Assembly: GCF_002115745.1 (NCBI RefSeq) | Contig: NZ_JFKB01000011.1 | Location: forward strand, 88,092-152,091 | DNA: 64,000 nucleotides | Direction of reading: 5' to 3' | From: Thalassospira alkalitolerans | Lineage (GTDB): Bacteria > Pseudomonadota > Alphaproteobacteria > Rhodospirillales > Thalassospiraceae | Shown here: positions 29,275-39,163 of the stretch, in pieces | Layout: the number at the start of each line of letters is the position of its first letter | How positions within the stretch are numbered: position 1 is the stretch's first letter | Notes under the pieces: generated by a model | What the model was told of the DNA's origin: nothing | What the model saw: only the letters and a program-made list of their open reading frames with translations | The model's database searches: none | Made by a program: the position numbers and the translations under genes

Positions 29275-30657
29275 TCAAAAAGACAGATCGCCTTCCGGCT
29301 TGCCGACCACTGTTACCGTCACATGCTCCGGTTCCAGCAATTCTTTGGCGACGCGGTTGACCTGATCAAGGGTGACCGCATCAACAAGGCTGTTACGCTT
29401 GTCCAGGAAGTCCATGCCCAGATCTTCCATCTGCATCCCCACCAGCATGCCAGACAGATTGCCAAGGCTGGTAAATCGCAGCGGGAACGCCCCGGTCAAA
29501 TAGGACTTGGCGTTATCAAGCTCTTGCTGCGTAACGCCCTTGTCCTTCATTTTCTGCCATTGCTGGCCAATGATCGACAGGCTTTGCCCCACCGCATCAT
29601 TGCGCGTCGCAACCCCGCCCATCATCATCTCGGCCTTGTCCATATCGGCCAGATAACTATAAACGCCATAGGCAAGCCCGCGTTTTTCGCGCACTTCCTC
29701 GGTCAGGCGCGATGAAAAACCGCCACCGCCCAGAATGTAGTTCATGACATAGGCGGCATAGAAATCAGGTGCCTTGCGCGAAATGCCCTTTTGGCCCCAG
29801 ATCGCCTGACTTTGCGGGATATCCTGTGTGATAACTTCGATCCCGCCAAATTTCGGCGTAACATCGGGGATGGTTGGCAGGTCGCTTTTTGCGGGCAAAC
29901 TTCCAAATGCTTCGTCAAGCAACGGGCCAAGTTCCGCAGCGGTGATATCACCGGCAACCCCGATCACCAGATTATCGCGCGCCATGGCATTGCGGACAAA
30001 TGTACGAAAATCATTGGCATTCAATGATTTGACCGTTTCAATCGTTCCTGAAACCGAATTTGCATAAGCATGATCGCCAAAGATCGATTTGAAGAACGCC
30101 CGGCTGGCAATATCGCCCGGATCATTTTCGCTGCGTTTAAGCCCACCGATAACCTGCGAACGAATGCGTTCAACTGCTTCGTCATCAAAACGCGGTTCTG
30201 ACAATGACAACCGCAAAAGATCAATTGCCGTGTCGCGTTCACGCGTCAATGTCACCATCGACCCGCCAAAATCATCGCGACCGGCATCAAATGAAATGCT
30301 GATCGATCGGTCTTCCATTTCGGTGCGGAAGGTCTGGCTATCCATGGCACCAGCCCCTTCGTCGATCAGGCCAGACACCATATTGGCAAGCCCGGTTTTG
30401 CCCGACGGATCAGTCGCAGCCCCGGCCCCCTTAAAGGTAAAGTCCATGGTCAAAAGCGGGTTCAGGTGATCTTCGATTAGCCATGCGGTAATGCCGCCAT
30501 CCGAAACCACTTCCTGCACCTCGACCGCGAGGGCCTGCCCGGCAAAGGCCGTCATCAACAAGGCAGCCGATGTCAGCCCCATCAAGGTTATGCGCATCTG
30601 TGTCACGCAACGAAGCATCGGGCGAACCACCGGAATTGTTTTTGCACTATAACTCAT
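29275..30657 (-). CDS. M16 family peptidase-like subunit, catalytic motif absent
   Basis: A 460-residue M16 family protein with a signal peptide (LMGLTSAALLMTAFAGQALA). The HxxEH zinc motif is missing at the expected place (GLANMVSGLIDEGA), so this is the non-catalytic partner of a heterodimeric M16 peptidase. The family's second half is recognisable (GGGGFSSRLTEEVREKRGLAYGVYS). The ATG at 30657 lies three bases after the upstream stop, with AGGAGG about ten bases before it. It pairs with the catalytic subunit just upstream; homologous pairs process peptides in the periplasm. Confidence 0.9.
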   Translation of the reverse strand: MSYSAKTIPVVRPMLRCVTQMRITLMGLTSAALLMTAFAGQALAVEVQEVVSDGGITAWLIEDHLNPLLTMDFTFKGAGAATDPSGKTGLANMVSGLIDEGAGAMDSQTFRTEMEDRSISISFDAGRDDFGGSMVTLTRERDTAIDLLRLSLSEPRFDDEAVERIRSQVIGGLKRSENDPGDIASRAFFKSIFGDHAYANSVSGTIETVKSLNANDFRTFVRNAMARDNLVIGVAGDITAAELGPLLDEAFGSLPAKSDLPTIPDVTPKFGGIEVITQDIPQSQAIWGQKGISRKAPDFYAAYVMNYILGGGGFSSRLTEEVREKRGLAYGVYSYLADMDKAEMMMGGVATRNDAVGQSLSIIGQQWQKMKDKGVTQQELDNAKSYLTGAFPLRFTSLGNLSGMLVGMQMEDLGMDFLDKRNSLVDAVTLDQVNRVAKELLEPEHVTVTVVGKPEGDLSF

Positions 30658-30659
30658 GA

Positions 30660-32081
30660 TCAATTCACCTCCTGCTCGCCGGTGACCGGTGCCGCCGGCA
30701 TACCATTGGTCGGACCGCCTTCGGGCGGCTGCAACCAGCCGGTGACAGAACGTTTGTCATCAAACACCGCCTTGGCCGCGGCGTTAATCTGTTCGACCGT
30801 AACGGCATTAATCCGTTCCGGCCAGCTTTCCACCTGATCAACGCTTAACCCGACGGCCAAGGCTTCGCCCAATGACCGGGCGGCAGCCGAAAGGGAATCA
30901 CGGGCAAAAACCGCACTGTCCAAAAGCTTTTGCTTGGCGCGGGCAAGTTCGTCTTCGGTCACGCCATTTTCCACGACCTTGGCGATCTCGGCATTGACGG
31001 CCTTTTCAAGATCGGCCAGTTCGACGCCATCGCGCGGCACCGCGTAAAGGCCAAAGCTTGCCAAATCAACCGCAACCGGATCATAGAAAGTCCCGGCACT
31101 GGTCGCGATGGATTGATCGACAACAAGGGACCGGAAAAACCGGCTGGTCGTACCCGATCCAAGGATTTCGCTGAGCACTTCAAGCGGGGCGGCCTGATCG
31201 GCATTTTCGCTGTTATAGGACGGTGCAAGGTAATAGCGCGACATAGATGCCTGTCCGACGCGCGGATCGGTCAGGGTTACCTTGCGCGGGGCATGCTGGG
31301 TCGGTTCCTTGACCCGGTGACGGGTTGACACATCACCCGCCGGGATAACGCCGTAATATTTTTCGGCCAGCGGTTTAAGCTCGGCCATGGTGATGTCACC
31401 GGCCACCACCAGAATGGCATTATTGGGTGCATACCATTTACGATAAAATGCCAGCGCATCCTCGGTCGAAAGCGTTTGCATTTCATTGAGCCAGCCAATG
31501 ATCGACCGGCCATAGGGATGCGCCATATAAAGCGATGCCCGTATCTGTTCGCCCAGCAACGCACCGGGATTGTTATCAATCCGCGACCGGCGCTCTTCGA
31601 TGATCACATCCCGTTCAGGCAAAACCACATCATCGGAAAGCTGCAAGTTCCGCATCCGGTCGGCTTCCATGCCCATGACCATTTCAAGCCGGTCACGTGC
31701 GATATTTTGGAAATAGCCGGTATAATCCCAACTGGTGAACGCATTATCGTTGCCGCCATTGCGCGCAACAATCTTGGAAAAGTCACCGGGCGCAATATCC
31801 TTGGTGCCCTTGAACATCAGATGTTCAAGAAAATGCGCAATCCCCGAAACGCCTTCGGTCTCGTCGGCCGAGCCAACCTTGTACCAAACCATATGGCTGA
31901 CCACGGGCGCACGGTGGTTTTCCACCAGCACGACCTGCATGCCATTATCAAGGGTCATGGTTTGCGGGCTAAAGACCGCCGCCTCGGCAAGATGCGGACT
32001 TATGATCAACATCATTGCGGTCAACAGGCCAATCGGCCCGCGCGCAAAAACGGAAATCGGGGATCGGGTCGGAAATGTCAT
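30660..32081 (-). CDS. M16 family zinc peptidase, catalytic subunit
   Basis: A 473-residue M16 peptidase (pitrilysin/PqqL family). A signal peptide is present (LLTAMMLIISPHLAEA). The inverted zinc motif HFLEH (HxxEH) is present, with the downstream glutamate in EADRM as likely third ligand. The second domain contains SGTTSRFFRSLVVDQ. The ATG MTFPTRSP is used; the longer frame upstream is a leader. It is translationally coupled to the non-catalytic partner that follows. The substrate is unknown. Confidence 0.92.
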   Translation of the reverse strand: MTFPTRSPISVFARGPIGLLTAMMLIISPHLAEAAVFSPQTMTLDNGMQVVLVENHRAPVVSHMVWYKVGSADETEGVSGIAHFLEHLMFKGTKDIAPGDFSKIVARNGGNDNAFTSWDYTGYFQNIARDRLEMVMGMEADRMRNLQLSDDVVLPERDVIIEERRSRIDNNPGALLGEQIRASLYMAHPYGRSIIGWLNEMQTLSTEDALAFYRKWYAPNNAILVVAGDITMAELKPLAEKYYGVIPAGDVSTRHRVKEPTQHAPRKVTLTDPRVGQASMSRYYLAPSYNSENADQAAPLEVLSEILGSGTTSRFFRSLVVDQSIATSAGTFYDPVAVDLASFGLYAVPRDGVELADLEKAVNAEIAKVVENGVTEDELARAKQKLLDSAVFARDSLSAAARSLGEALAVGLSVDQVESWPERINAVTVEQINAAAKAVFDDKRSVTGWLQPPEGGPTNGMPAAPVTGEQEVN

Positions 32082-32222
32082 TACGTCATCCCAATGCTTG
32101 ATGCAGGATCGCCAAAGAAGAAGAAGCGATAGAAATGCGATACCATGCTGACGATAACAGGCCGGGTGCCTGTGCAACACGGCATCGGACAAGCTTTTGA
32201 TTAAGAACTGAATATGACAGAA

Positions 32223-32250
32223 CAAGGGCGCGGAATGACCGCGCCCCTTG
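32223..32250 (-). terminator. Terminator hairpin after the DUF3035 gene
   Basis: CAAGGGCGCGG (32223-32233) pairs with CCGCGCCCCTTG (32239-32250) with one bulge. On the minus strand it is followed by TTCTGTCATATTC. It ends the ribF-to-lipoprotein stretch. Confidence 0.65.
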
Positions 32251-32318
32251 ATAATTCAAATTTTGGTCTATTTCCGGTAATTCTCACTGGAATGTGACCG
32301 CAATATCGCGTCTGACGA

Positions 32319-32897
32319 CTAGAAGATATCTTCCAGCCAGCCTTTCTGACGGCGTTCGATCACCGGTGTTTCACCTTCGGAAACCGACTCACCTAATGCC
32401 TGCTGATCGCGAATGCGCTTGGCTTCGGCTTCGGGGTCAACCTGGGCGCCAAATTCCGGCTTGTCCTGCCAGAAGATCAGCTTGTCGACAACGCTGTCGC
32501 TTTCTTCGATAAAGATCGATGTTTCCCGATCAACCGTACTGCGGATTGTCGGATCGGCAAATTGTGCGCCCGATTTCGACAACAGGGCAACCTGACCCTG
32601 ACTGCGATTACCATCCGTGATGTCACGTTTGACCCCATTCGGATCTTCGCCGGTCAAAATACGACGGGCCTGATCGGTGACCGTACCGGTCTGCGGACGA
32701 GACGCACCGGGTTCGGGCACACGCAGGGTAAAATCAGGCGGCAAACTTAGCGGCGCACGCGACACAACCTGAAATTCGTCCGGGGCTGTTTTGTTCAGGC
32801 CAAATGTTTCGCGCGTGGATTCACAGCCCGAAACGCCAAACGCAAGACCGCCCAGCAGCGCAACTTTGAAAATCGATGTCGTTAGTTTTCGGGACAT
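32319..32897 (-). CDS. DUF3035 family lipoprotein
   Basis: A 192-residue predicted lipoprotein. The signal peptide and lipobox are LGGLAFGVSGC, with the lipidated cysteine at residue 25. The mature part contains APDEFQVVSRAPLSLPPDF, the hallmark of the DUF3035 family (sometimes called BamF-like). Its C-terminal third (EAEAKRIRDQQALGES) is charged and helical. GAGG lies five bases before the ATG. It lies just downstream of lspA, the lipoprotein signal peptidase that would mature it. The function is not established; a role at the outer membrane is plausible. Confidence 0.85.
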   Translation of the reverse strand: MSRKLTTSIFKVALLGGLAFGVSGCESTRETFGLNKTAPDEFQVVSRAPLSLPPDFTLRVPEPGASRPQTGTVTDQARRILTGEDPNGVKRDITDGNRSQGQVALLSKSGAQFADPTIRSTVDRETSIFIEESDSVVDKLIFWQDKPEFGAQVDPEAEAKRIRDQQALGESVSEGETPVIERRQKGWLEDIF

Positions 32898-32949
32898 TGA
32901 TGCCTCTTTGCCACTCGGTATCCGATAACGTATATCACCGGATCAAAAT

Positions 32950-33423
32950 TTACCTGGATGATTTTTTACCGCCAAACAGGGAATCAATCAACAACAGTGC
33001 AGCCCCAACCGTGATTGCACTGTCTGCAATATTAAAGACCGGCCAATGATAACCCGCAACATGCAGGTCAATAAAGTCCGTAACCGCCCCGTGGCGCAAC
33101 CGATCAATCAGATTACCAACCGCCCCGCCAACCACCAGCGCCAGCGCAATGCCAAGCATCCCATCCCGTGTCCGCCACATCCAGATCAGGAAACCAAGCG
33201 TGATCGCCGATGTCGCGGCAATCATCACCCAAGGTGCCTGTCCCTGAAACAATCCGAACGACACGCCCGGGTTCCACGCCAAAAGAAAGTTCATGAACGA
33301 CGTAACTTCGATCACCCGATGCGGGTTCGACAATTCGTCAATCGCAATCTGCTTGGTCCACTGATCAAAGCCAAAGACCACCGCTATGACGATCAGCCCA
33401 AAGACAAAGGCACGATGTTTCAT
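32950..33423 (-). CDS. lspA: Lipoprotein signal peptidase II
   Basis: A 157-residue integral membrane aspartic protease that cleaves prolipoproteins. Four membrane segments are visible. The two catalytic aspartates lie in NLIDRLRHGAVTDFID and FNIADSAITVG, the LspA signatures. The ATG at 33423 is used; GTG and TTG codons immediately upstream are also in frame. It lies downstream of ileS, the usual order ribF-ileS-lspA, with a hairpin between. Confidence 0.95.
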   Translation of the reverse strand: MKHRAFVFGLIVIAVVFGFDQWTKQIAIDELSNPHRVIEVTSFMNFLLAWNPGVSFGLFQGQAPWVMIAATSAITLGFLIWMWRTRDGMLGIALALVVGGAVGNLIDRLRHGAVTDFIDLHVAGYHWPVFNIADSAITVGAALLLIDSLFGGKKSSR

Positions 33424-33450
33424 CAACACTCTTTCTGTCTTGCCATACCT

Positions 33451-33473
33451 GACCCTGCCAAACCGGCAGGGTC
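33451..33473 (-). other. Inverted repeat between ileS and lspA
   Basis: GACCCTGCC (33451-33459) pairs perfectly with GGCAGGGTC (33465-33473). No T-run follows on either strand, so it may attenuate or stabilise the message rather than terminate it. Confidence 0.4.
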
Positions 33474-33506
33474 AAACAGGCAAATCCAAATCAGAACCGG
33501 GCTGCC

Positions 33507-36347
33507 TTATTTTGCAGCCGCAATTCCCATTTCATCAACCGCATCCGCACAACGCAGGCATACGGTTTTATGTTCGCCGTGGCTGCCAACTTCGGGCAGG
33601 GTCTGCCAGCAACGTTCGCATTTCTCGCCATCGGCCAGTGCCGGAACAACCCCAACGCCAGCAACCTCTTCAAGGGTGTAAGCCCCCTCTGGCGCATCGC
33701 CCGTGATCAGTTCGACATCAGATGTGATGGCAATTTCGGCAAGATTAAGGTCCACAAGTGCTTCGACATATTCCGCCGTGGCATAGACCTTAGGCGCCGC
33801 ATCAAGGCTTGCGCCAATGCGTTTTTCCGCCCGCTCAAGTTCAAGCGCCCCGGTCACAACGCGGCGAAGCTTGCGGATTTTTTCCCATTTGGCAGCCAGC
33901 GCATCGTCTTTCCAGCCATCGGAAACCGTATTAAAGGTTTGCGAATGGACCGAGCTTTCCGCCCCATAGCGTGCCCGCCATGCTTCATCCGCGGTAAAGC
34001 ACAGAACCGGTGCCAACCAGCGCACCAGACTGTCAAACACACGATCCATAACGGTGCGTGCCGCACGACGTTTGGCACTGCTTGGCGCGTCGCAATACAG
34101 CGCGTCCTTGCGGATATCGAGGTAAAATGCCGACATATCAAGCGCACAGAAGTTATGCAGTTCGATGAACATGGAATGGAAATCGAAATCAGCGGCTGTT
34201 TTGCGCACCACGTCGTCAAGCCTGCTTAGGCGATGCAAGACCCAGCGTTCAAGTTCTGGCAATTGATCATCGGCAATTTTTTCGGCATCGGTAAAGCCGT
34301 CAAGATTGCCCAGCAAGAAGCGCAGTGTATTGCGCAAACGACGATAGATATCGGAATGACGATCAATGATTTCATGGCTGATCCGCAGATCATCATGATA
34401 ATCCGAGCTTACCACCCACAAACGCAAGATATCCGCGCCGAGCTTATTGATAATGTCATTTGGCGCAATCACGTTGCCCAATGATTTCGACATCTTGCGG
34501 CCCTTGCCATCAAGAACGAAACCATGGGTCAAAACCGCGTCATAGGGTGCACGGCCGCGCGTACCGCACGATTCTAACAATGATGAATGGAACCAGCCGC
34601 GATGCTGATCCGATCCCTCAAGATACAGATCAGCCGGCCATTTAAGGTCCTGACGTTCTTCAAGAACAAAGGCATGAGTTGATCCAGAATCAAACCACAC
34701 ATCAAGAACATCCGTGACCTGTTCGTAATCATCGGCATTGTAATCATCGCCAAGGAAACGTTGGGCATCCCATGTGAACCATGCATCAGCGCCTTCTTCG
34801 CAGAACGCGTCATAGATACGGTTCAGCACGGCCTGATCACGCAACGGTTCGCGGGTTTGCTTATTGACAAACACCGTGATCGGAACGCCCCAGGCGCGCT
34901 GGCGCGACACACACCAATCAGGACGGTTGGCAATCATCGAATGCAAACGGTTGCGACCGGCCTCTGGGATAAAGCGGGTATCGTCAATCGCCTTAAGGGC
35001 GGTATCGCGCAGACCGTTTTCGGTCATCGAAATGAACCATTGCGGGGTGGTGCGATAGATCACCGGGGCTTTTGAACGCCATGAATGCGGATAGGAGTGC
35101 TTAAGACGGCCACGGCCCAAAAGCGCACCGACCTCAACCAGCTTGGCAATCACGGTCTCATTGGCGTCGGCTTCTTTGCCATTGGCGTCATAGATCGCCT
35201 TACCGGCAAACAACGGCACATGCGGGTAATATGTCCCATCCGCATCGACCATTTCCGGGATTTCAAGACCGTATTTCAGACCGGTGATGTAATCGTCCGG
35301 GCCATGGGTCGGGGCGGTATGAACAAAGCCCGTACCGGTATCAGTCGTGACATAATCAGCCGCCAACAACGGCACGTCAAAATCATAGCCCTGACCACGG
35401 AACGGATGGGCGGCAATCGTGCCTTCAAGATCCGAACCCTTAAAGCTTGCGACAACCTTATGACCGGTGATGCGGCCACTTTTGCAGACGTCATCAATCA
35501 AGGTTGGGCACAGGGCGATTTTCTCGCCGACCACGGCCCATGATTCTTCGGCTGTTTCCGTGACTTCAATCACCACATAATCGATATCCGCACCATAAGA
35601 AACCGCACGGTTGCCCGGAATGGTCCAAGGTGTCGTTGTCCAGATCAGGATGGTCGCATCTTTGAGCGCCTCAACCGTGGTTTTAACCACCGGGAAGCGC
35701 ACATGGATGGTCTTGCTGGTGTGATCGTCGTATTCGATCTCGGCCTCGGCCAGTGCGGTCTTTTCGACCACCGACCACATCACCGGTTTCGATCCGCGAT
35801 ACAACGAACCATTCATCAGGAACTTGCCAAGTTCGCGCGCAATCGATGCCTCGGCCTTGTAATCCATAGTGACATAGGGATTGTCCCAGTCGCCCATCAC
35901 GCCAAGACGTTTGAATTCCTCGCGCTGGATATCAAGCCATTTCTGGGCGAACTCACGACATTCGCGACGGAATTCGGCAATCGGAACATCGTCCTTGTTC
36001 TTGCCCTTGGCGCGATATTGTTCTTCGATCTTCCATTCAATCGGAAGCCCGTGACAATCCCAGCCCGGAACGTAAACCGCATTCTTGCCCAGCATCTGCT
36101 GTGAACGGGTGATCACGTCTTTCAGGATTTTGTTCAGTGCATGACCGATATGAAGATGACCATTGGCATAGGGCGGGCCATCATGAAGAACAAACATGTC
36201 ACGATCGGCCGAAATACCGCGAATTTTGCCGTAGAGATCCTCGTCTTTCCACTGCTCAAGCAGCTTGGGCTCCATCTTCGGCAATCCCGCCCGCATCGGG
36301 AAATCGGTCTTGGGCAGGATAACGGTCTTTTTATATTCGACACTCAT
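33507..36347 (-). CDS. ileS: Isoleucine-tRNA ligase
   Basis: A 946-residue class Ia synthetase charging tRNA-Ile. It shows the HIGH motif in PYANGHLHIGHALNK, the IleRS-type editing domain (WTTTPWTIPGN nearby, then DTGTGFVHTAPTHG), the KMSKS motif in GRKMSKSLGN, the anticodon domain and a C-terminal zinc finger (CERCWQ and CLRCADAV). The ATG MSVEYKK has AGGA upstream; the 16 codons before it are leader. It follows ribF and precedes lspA, a very common bacterial arrangement. Confidence 0.98.
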   Translation of the reverse strand: MSVEYKKTVILPKTDFPMRAGLPKMEPKLLEQWKDEDLYGKIRGISADRDMFVLHDGPPYANGHLHIGHALNKILKDVITRSQQMLGKNAVYVPGWDCHGLPIEWKIEEQYRAKGKNKDDVPIAEFRRECREFAQKWLDIQREEFKRLGVMGDWDNPYVTMDYKAEASIARELGKFLMNGSLYRGSKPVMWSVVEKTALAEAEIEYDDHTSKTIHVRFPVVKTTVEALKDATILIWTTTPWTIPGNRAVSYGADIDYVVIEVTETAEESWAVVGEKIALCPTLIDDVCKSGRITGHKVVASFKGSDLEGTIAAHPFRGQGYDFDVPLLAADYVTTDTGTGFVHTAPTHGPDDYITGLKYGLEIPEMVDADGTYYPHVPLFAGKAIYDANGKEADANETVIAKLVEVGALLGRGRLKHSYPHSWRSKAPVIYRTTPQWFISMTENGLRDTALKAIDDTRFIPEAGRNRLHSMIANRPDWCVSRQRAWGVPITVFVNKQTREPLRDQAVLNRIYDAFCEEGADAWFTWDAQRFLGDDYNADDYEQVTDVLDVWFDSGSTHAFVLEERQDLKWPADLYLEGSDQHRGWFHSSLLESCGTRGRAPYDAVLTHGFVLDGKGRKMSKSLGNVIAPNDIINKLGADILRLWVVSSDYHDDLRISHEIIDRHSDIYRRLRNTLRFLLGNLDGFTDAEKIADDQLPELERWVLHRLSRLDDVVRKTAADFDFHSMFIELHNFCALDMSAFYLDIRKDALYCDAPSSAKRRAARTVMDRVFDSLVRWLAPVLCFTADEAWRARYGAESSVHSQTFNTVSDGWKDDALAAKWEKIRKLRRVVTGALELERAEKRIGASLDAAPKVYATAEYVEALVDLNLAEIAITSDVELITGDAPEGAYTLEEVAGVGVVPALADGEKCERCWQTLPEVGSHGEHKTVCLRCADAVDEMGIAAAK

Positions 36348-36450
36348 CGTGACGGTCCTGTCGTCTTTAAACACATTACAAGGGCGAACCCCCACTGATA
36401 CCGGCTACCCTTCAAAAGGCGCGCGGATCATAACGGGTTCCCCGACAAAT

Positions 36451-37407
36451 TCAAATCTTGCGCAGAATCTCTTTGGCAGCAATCACATCCGCAGCGATTT
36501 GGGCTTTAAGTGCATCAAGCCCGTCGAACTTCTGTTCGCCCCGGATAAAGCCGTGCAAACGCACGCGAACACGACGGCCATAGATGTCCTGATCGAAATC
36601 GAACAGGTGGGCTTCAAGCCCGGCATCCGCATCCCCGCCAAAGCTGGGGCGCACGCCAATATTTGCGACTCCGTCGATCCAGCGATCAACAATTTCACTA
36701 TTTTCGTCCGATATCAGGCCAAGCCGAACGGCATAAACACCGTATTTCGGACGCAGGTGATTGCCAAGCGCCACATTGGCCGTCGGGAATCCGATGGTCC
36801 GGCCGCGCTGATCACCCTTGATCACCACACCGGCCACTTCCCACGGGCGCCCCAGCAAATGGGTCGCATCCTGTGGGCGGCCATCGCGCAGTGCCTGGCG
36901 AATGGCGGTCGATGAATACACAATGCCGTTGTCATGGGTCACCGGTTCAACCGCTGTAACCCCAAAACCGGATTTCTCACCAATTTCACGCAACAGATCG
37001 ACATTGCCTGCCCGGCCCTTGCCAAAACAGAAATCCCAACCGACCACGATATGGCGCGCGCCAAGGCCCTTGACCAGAATGCACTCGATGAATTCTTCGG
37101 CGCTCATGGCGGCAAAATCGCGATCAAACTCGGCCTCGAAAAACAGATCGATATTCAGATCAGACGCCGCCGTCACCCGATCATCCGCCGAGGTCAGGCG
37201 AAATGGCGGATCATCGGCGCGAAACAGCATCCGGGGATGGGGTTCGAACGTCAAAATGCCCAGCGGTGCATCAAGGTCGCGCGCAATCTGCCGTGCATGA
37301 TCAAGCACCGTCTGATGCCCCAGATGCAATCCGTCAAAATTGCCAATCGCAACGACCGCACCGCGTGCGTCATCTTTTAGATTGTCAAAAGATCGAAAAA
37401 CGCGCAT
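36451..37407 (-). CDS. ribF: Bifunctional riboflavin kinase/FAD synthetase
   Basis: A 318-residue enzyme making FMN and FAD. The FAD synthetase half (about residues 15-170) shows GNFDGLHLGHQTVLDHA and YSSTAIRQALRDG. The riboflavin kinase half (about 180-315) shows GDQRGRTIGFPTANV and YGVYAVR. It stands upstream of ileS as in many proteobacteria. Only a weak ribosome-binding site is visible before the ATG. Confidence 0.96.
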   Translation of the reverse strand: MRVFRSFDNLKDDARGAVVAIGNFDGLHLGHQTVLDHARQIARDLDAPLGILTFEPHPRMLFRADDPPFRLTSADDRVTAASDLNIDLFFEAEFDRDFAAMSAEEFIECILVKGLGARHIVVGWDFCFGKGRAGNVDLLREIGEKSGFGVTAVEPVTHDNGIVYSSTAIRQALRDGRPQDATHLLGRPWEVAGVVIKGDQRGRTIGFPTANVALGNHLRPKYGVYAVRLGLISDENSEIVDRWIDGVANIGVRPSFGGDADAGLEAHLFDFDQDIYGRRVRVRLHGFIRGEQKFDGLDALKAQIAADVIAAKEILRKI

Positions 37408-37577
37408 TCGCGCTGGTCTCTCTCTTTTTGCTCGTCACCATGCTGGCAGATCGCATATCCGCACAGTCCAGCGGGCAGCTATAAATCGCCCAAGCCCAAA
37501 GCGTAAAGACTTTTCCGCGAAAAAGCGTCCGGAAACAGGACCGCCCCCAACAATCTGGAACGTTTCCTGATCTAAAT

Positions 37578-37603
37578 GCTGGCGCGCTACATATCGCGCC
37601 AGC
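37578..37603. terminator. Hairpin downstream of the MaoC gene
   Basis: GCTGGCGCG (37578-37586) pairs with CGCGCCAGC (37595-37603). It lies just past the MaoC stop on the minus strand; the T-run is poor there but gcctctttt follows on the plus strand. Confidence 0.5.
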
Positions 37604-37625
37604 GCCTCTTTTGCGGTGAATCAGC

Positions 37626-38069
37626 TCAGGATACGGCGCGCGATGGCACCATCACCATGGCCTCACCGGAAATCACGCATTGGTCGCCAACATAACAATT
37701 GGTTTCCAAAACAACCCGTTTCTTCGCGGCAATAATATCAAGCACGGTCACACGCGCGGTGACGGTATCACCAATCCGCACCGGCACCTTGAACTGCAAA
37801 CTCTGCGACAGGTAAATCGTACCCGGCCCCGGAAGGCGCGTGCCCAGCACGGTGGAAATGAAACCGGCCGACAACATGCCATGGGCAATGCGGCCTTCAA
37901 ACATCGTGGTTTTTGCATATTCCTGATTAAGATGGACCGGATTGGTATCGCCGGATAATCCGGCGTACATCACGATATCGGTTTCAGTTACGGTTTTGGC
38001 ATAGCTTCCGACCATACCGACCTCAATATCCTCAAGATACAGCCCTTCCAGTCCACTCAACTCTCTCAT
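37626..38069 (-). CDS. MaoC family (R)-specific enoyl-CoA hydratase-like
   Basis: A 147-residue hot-dog-fold protein. The hydratase-2 motif is present: GDTNPVHLNQEYAKTTMFEG followed by RIAHGML, with the catalytic aspartate and histidine of PhaJ-type enzymes. Such enzymes convert trans-2-enoyl-CoA to (R)-3-hydroxyacyl-CoA and can feed PHA synthesis, which would fit the pha genes at the start of the window, but other acyl-CoA roles are possible. The start MRELSGL is preferred because AAGGA lies about ten bases before it; ATG (38096) and GTG (38099) upstream are alternatives. Confidence 0.85.
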   Translation of the reverse strand: MRELSGLEGLYLEDIEVGMVGSYAKTVTETDIVMYAGLSGDTNPVHLNQEYAKTTMFEGRIAHGMLSAGFISTVLGTRLPGPGTIYLSQSLQFKVPVRIGDTVTARVTVLDIIAAKKRVVLETNCYVGDQCVISGEAMVMVPSRAVS

Positions 38070-38311
38070 TTCCTGAATTTCCTTGCCTGTTTGCATCACT
38101 GCGTCTGACTTGTGATTTATTTTTGCGGCGCAGCATTCGCAATATTATTTCGTGTTTTTCTTTTTCAGCAATGAATAATTGGTTGAACATCACAAATTCA
38201 CAGGCTTGCCATACGACGTTCACCTGCCCAAATGGGGCTTTCACCCAATCCCGTCCCGGTGCAAACTGCAGATAGAAAACCCGATAAAACAATAAAACAC
38301 AGGAACCGGCC

Positions 38312-39103
38312 ATGAATGCGACCAATGCTGACATCTATGAAATCGCCATGGGCCGATGGAGCCGCCGTCTATCGCGCAACTTCCTTGATTTTGTTGCCGC
38401 CCCGTCCTGTGGGTCGCTGATTGATGTTGGCTGTGGCACCGGCAGCCTGACACTGGCCGCGGCCACCCGTTATCCGAACGCACATGTTGTTGGTGTTGAT
38501 CTAATACCCGATTATCTGGCCGAGGCCCTTTTGGGCGCCGCCCCCAATGTCCGTTTTGAGACCGGCGACGCCAGCAAATTGCCTTTTGCCGATGACAGTT
38601 TCGATACCGCCTTTTCGCAATTGCTGCTGAACGATCTGGATGGTCCGGCGGGGGCTGTTTCGGAAATGGTCCGCGTGACAAAGCCAAACGGGCGGATTGC
38701 GGCCAGTGTCTGGGATCGTCAGGGCGGCCTGTCCTTTATTCGCATGTTTCTGGATGCGGCGGCGGTTCTGGCCTATCCGGCCGGGGACGCCTTGCGCAGC
38801 CAAATCTTTGACATCCCCTATCAAAGCGAAGACGCCCTGTTTGACCTTTGGTCGGATGCCGGGTTGCGCGATGTTGATACCACCACGCTTTCCATCCGCA
38901 TGGATTTCCTTGATTTCGAAGATTACTGGCAGTCGCTTCTCGGCGCACACAGCCTGATCCGTGACTTTTTCACCCAGCTTGATCCGGAAATTGCCCTGCA
39001 AGTGCGCACCGCAACCGAACGGGCCTATCTGGGGGGCAAAAATGATGGCCGCCGGTCCCTTGTTGCATCGGCCATGGCGGTGCGTGGTTTCGTTGGGGAA
39101 TAG
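38312..39103 (+). CDS. Class I SAM-dependent methyltransferase
   Basis: A 263-residue methyltransferase. Motif I is LIDVGCGTGSLTLAA, the acidic residue after strand 2 is in VVGVDLIP, and motifs II/III follow in GDASKLPFADDSFDTAFS. The C-terminal part is a helical substrate cap. The overall layout resembles UbiE-like/Methyltransf_11 enzymes acting on small molecules. Substrate unknown. It stands alone, divergent from the MaoC gene across a 242-bp gap. Confidence 0.88.
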   Translation: MNATNADIYEIAMGRWSRRLSRNFLDFVAAPSCGSLIDVGCGTGSLTLAAATRYPNAHVVGVDLIPDYLAEALLGAAPNVRFETGDASKLPFADDSFDTAFSQLLLNDLDGPAGAVSEMVRVTKPNGRIAASVWDRQGGLSFIRMFLDAAAVLAYPAGDALRSQIFDIPYQSEDALFDLWSDAGLRDVDTTTLSIRMDFLDFEDYWQSLLGAHSLIRDFFTQLDPEIALQVRTATERAYLGGKNDGRRSLVASAMAVRGFVGE

Positions 39104-39163
39104 GCGGATATTTTCTTCGGAAATCTGGCCAAATATGCGTAACACACCACCCAGACACAGCGG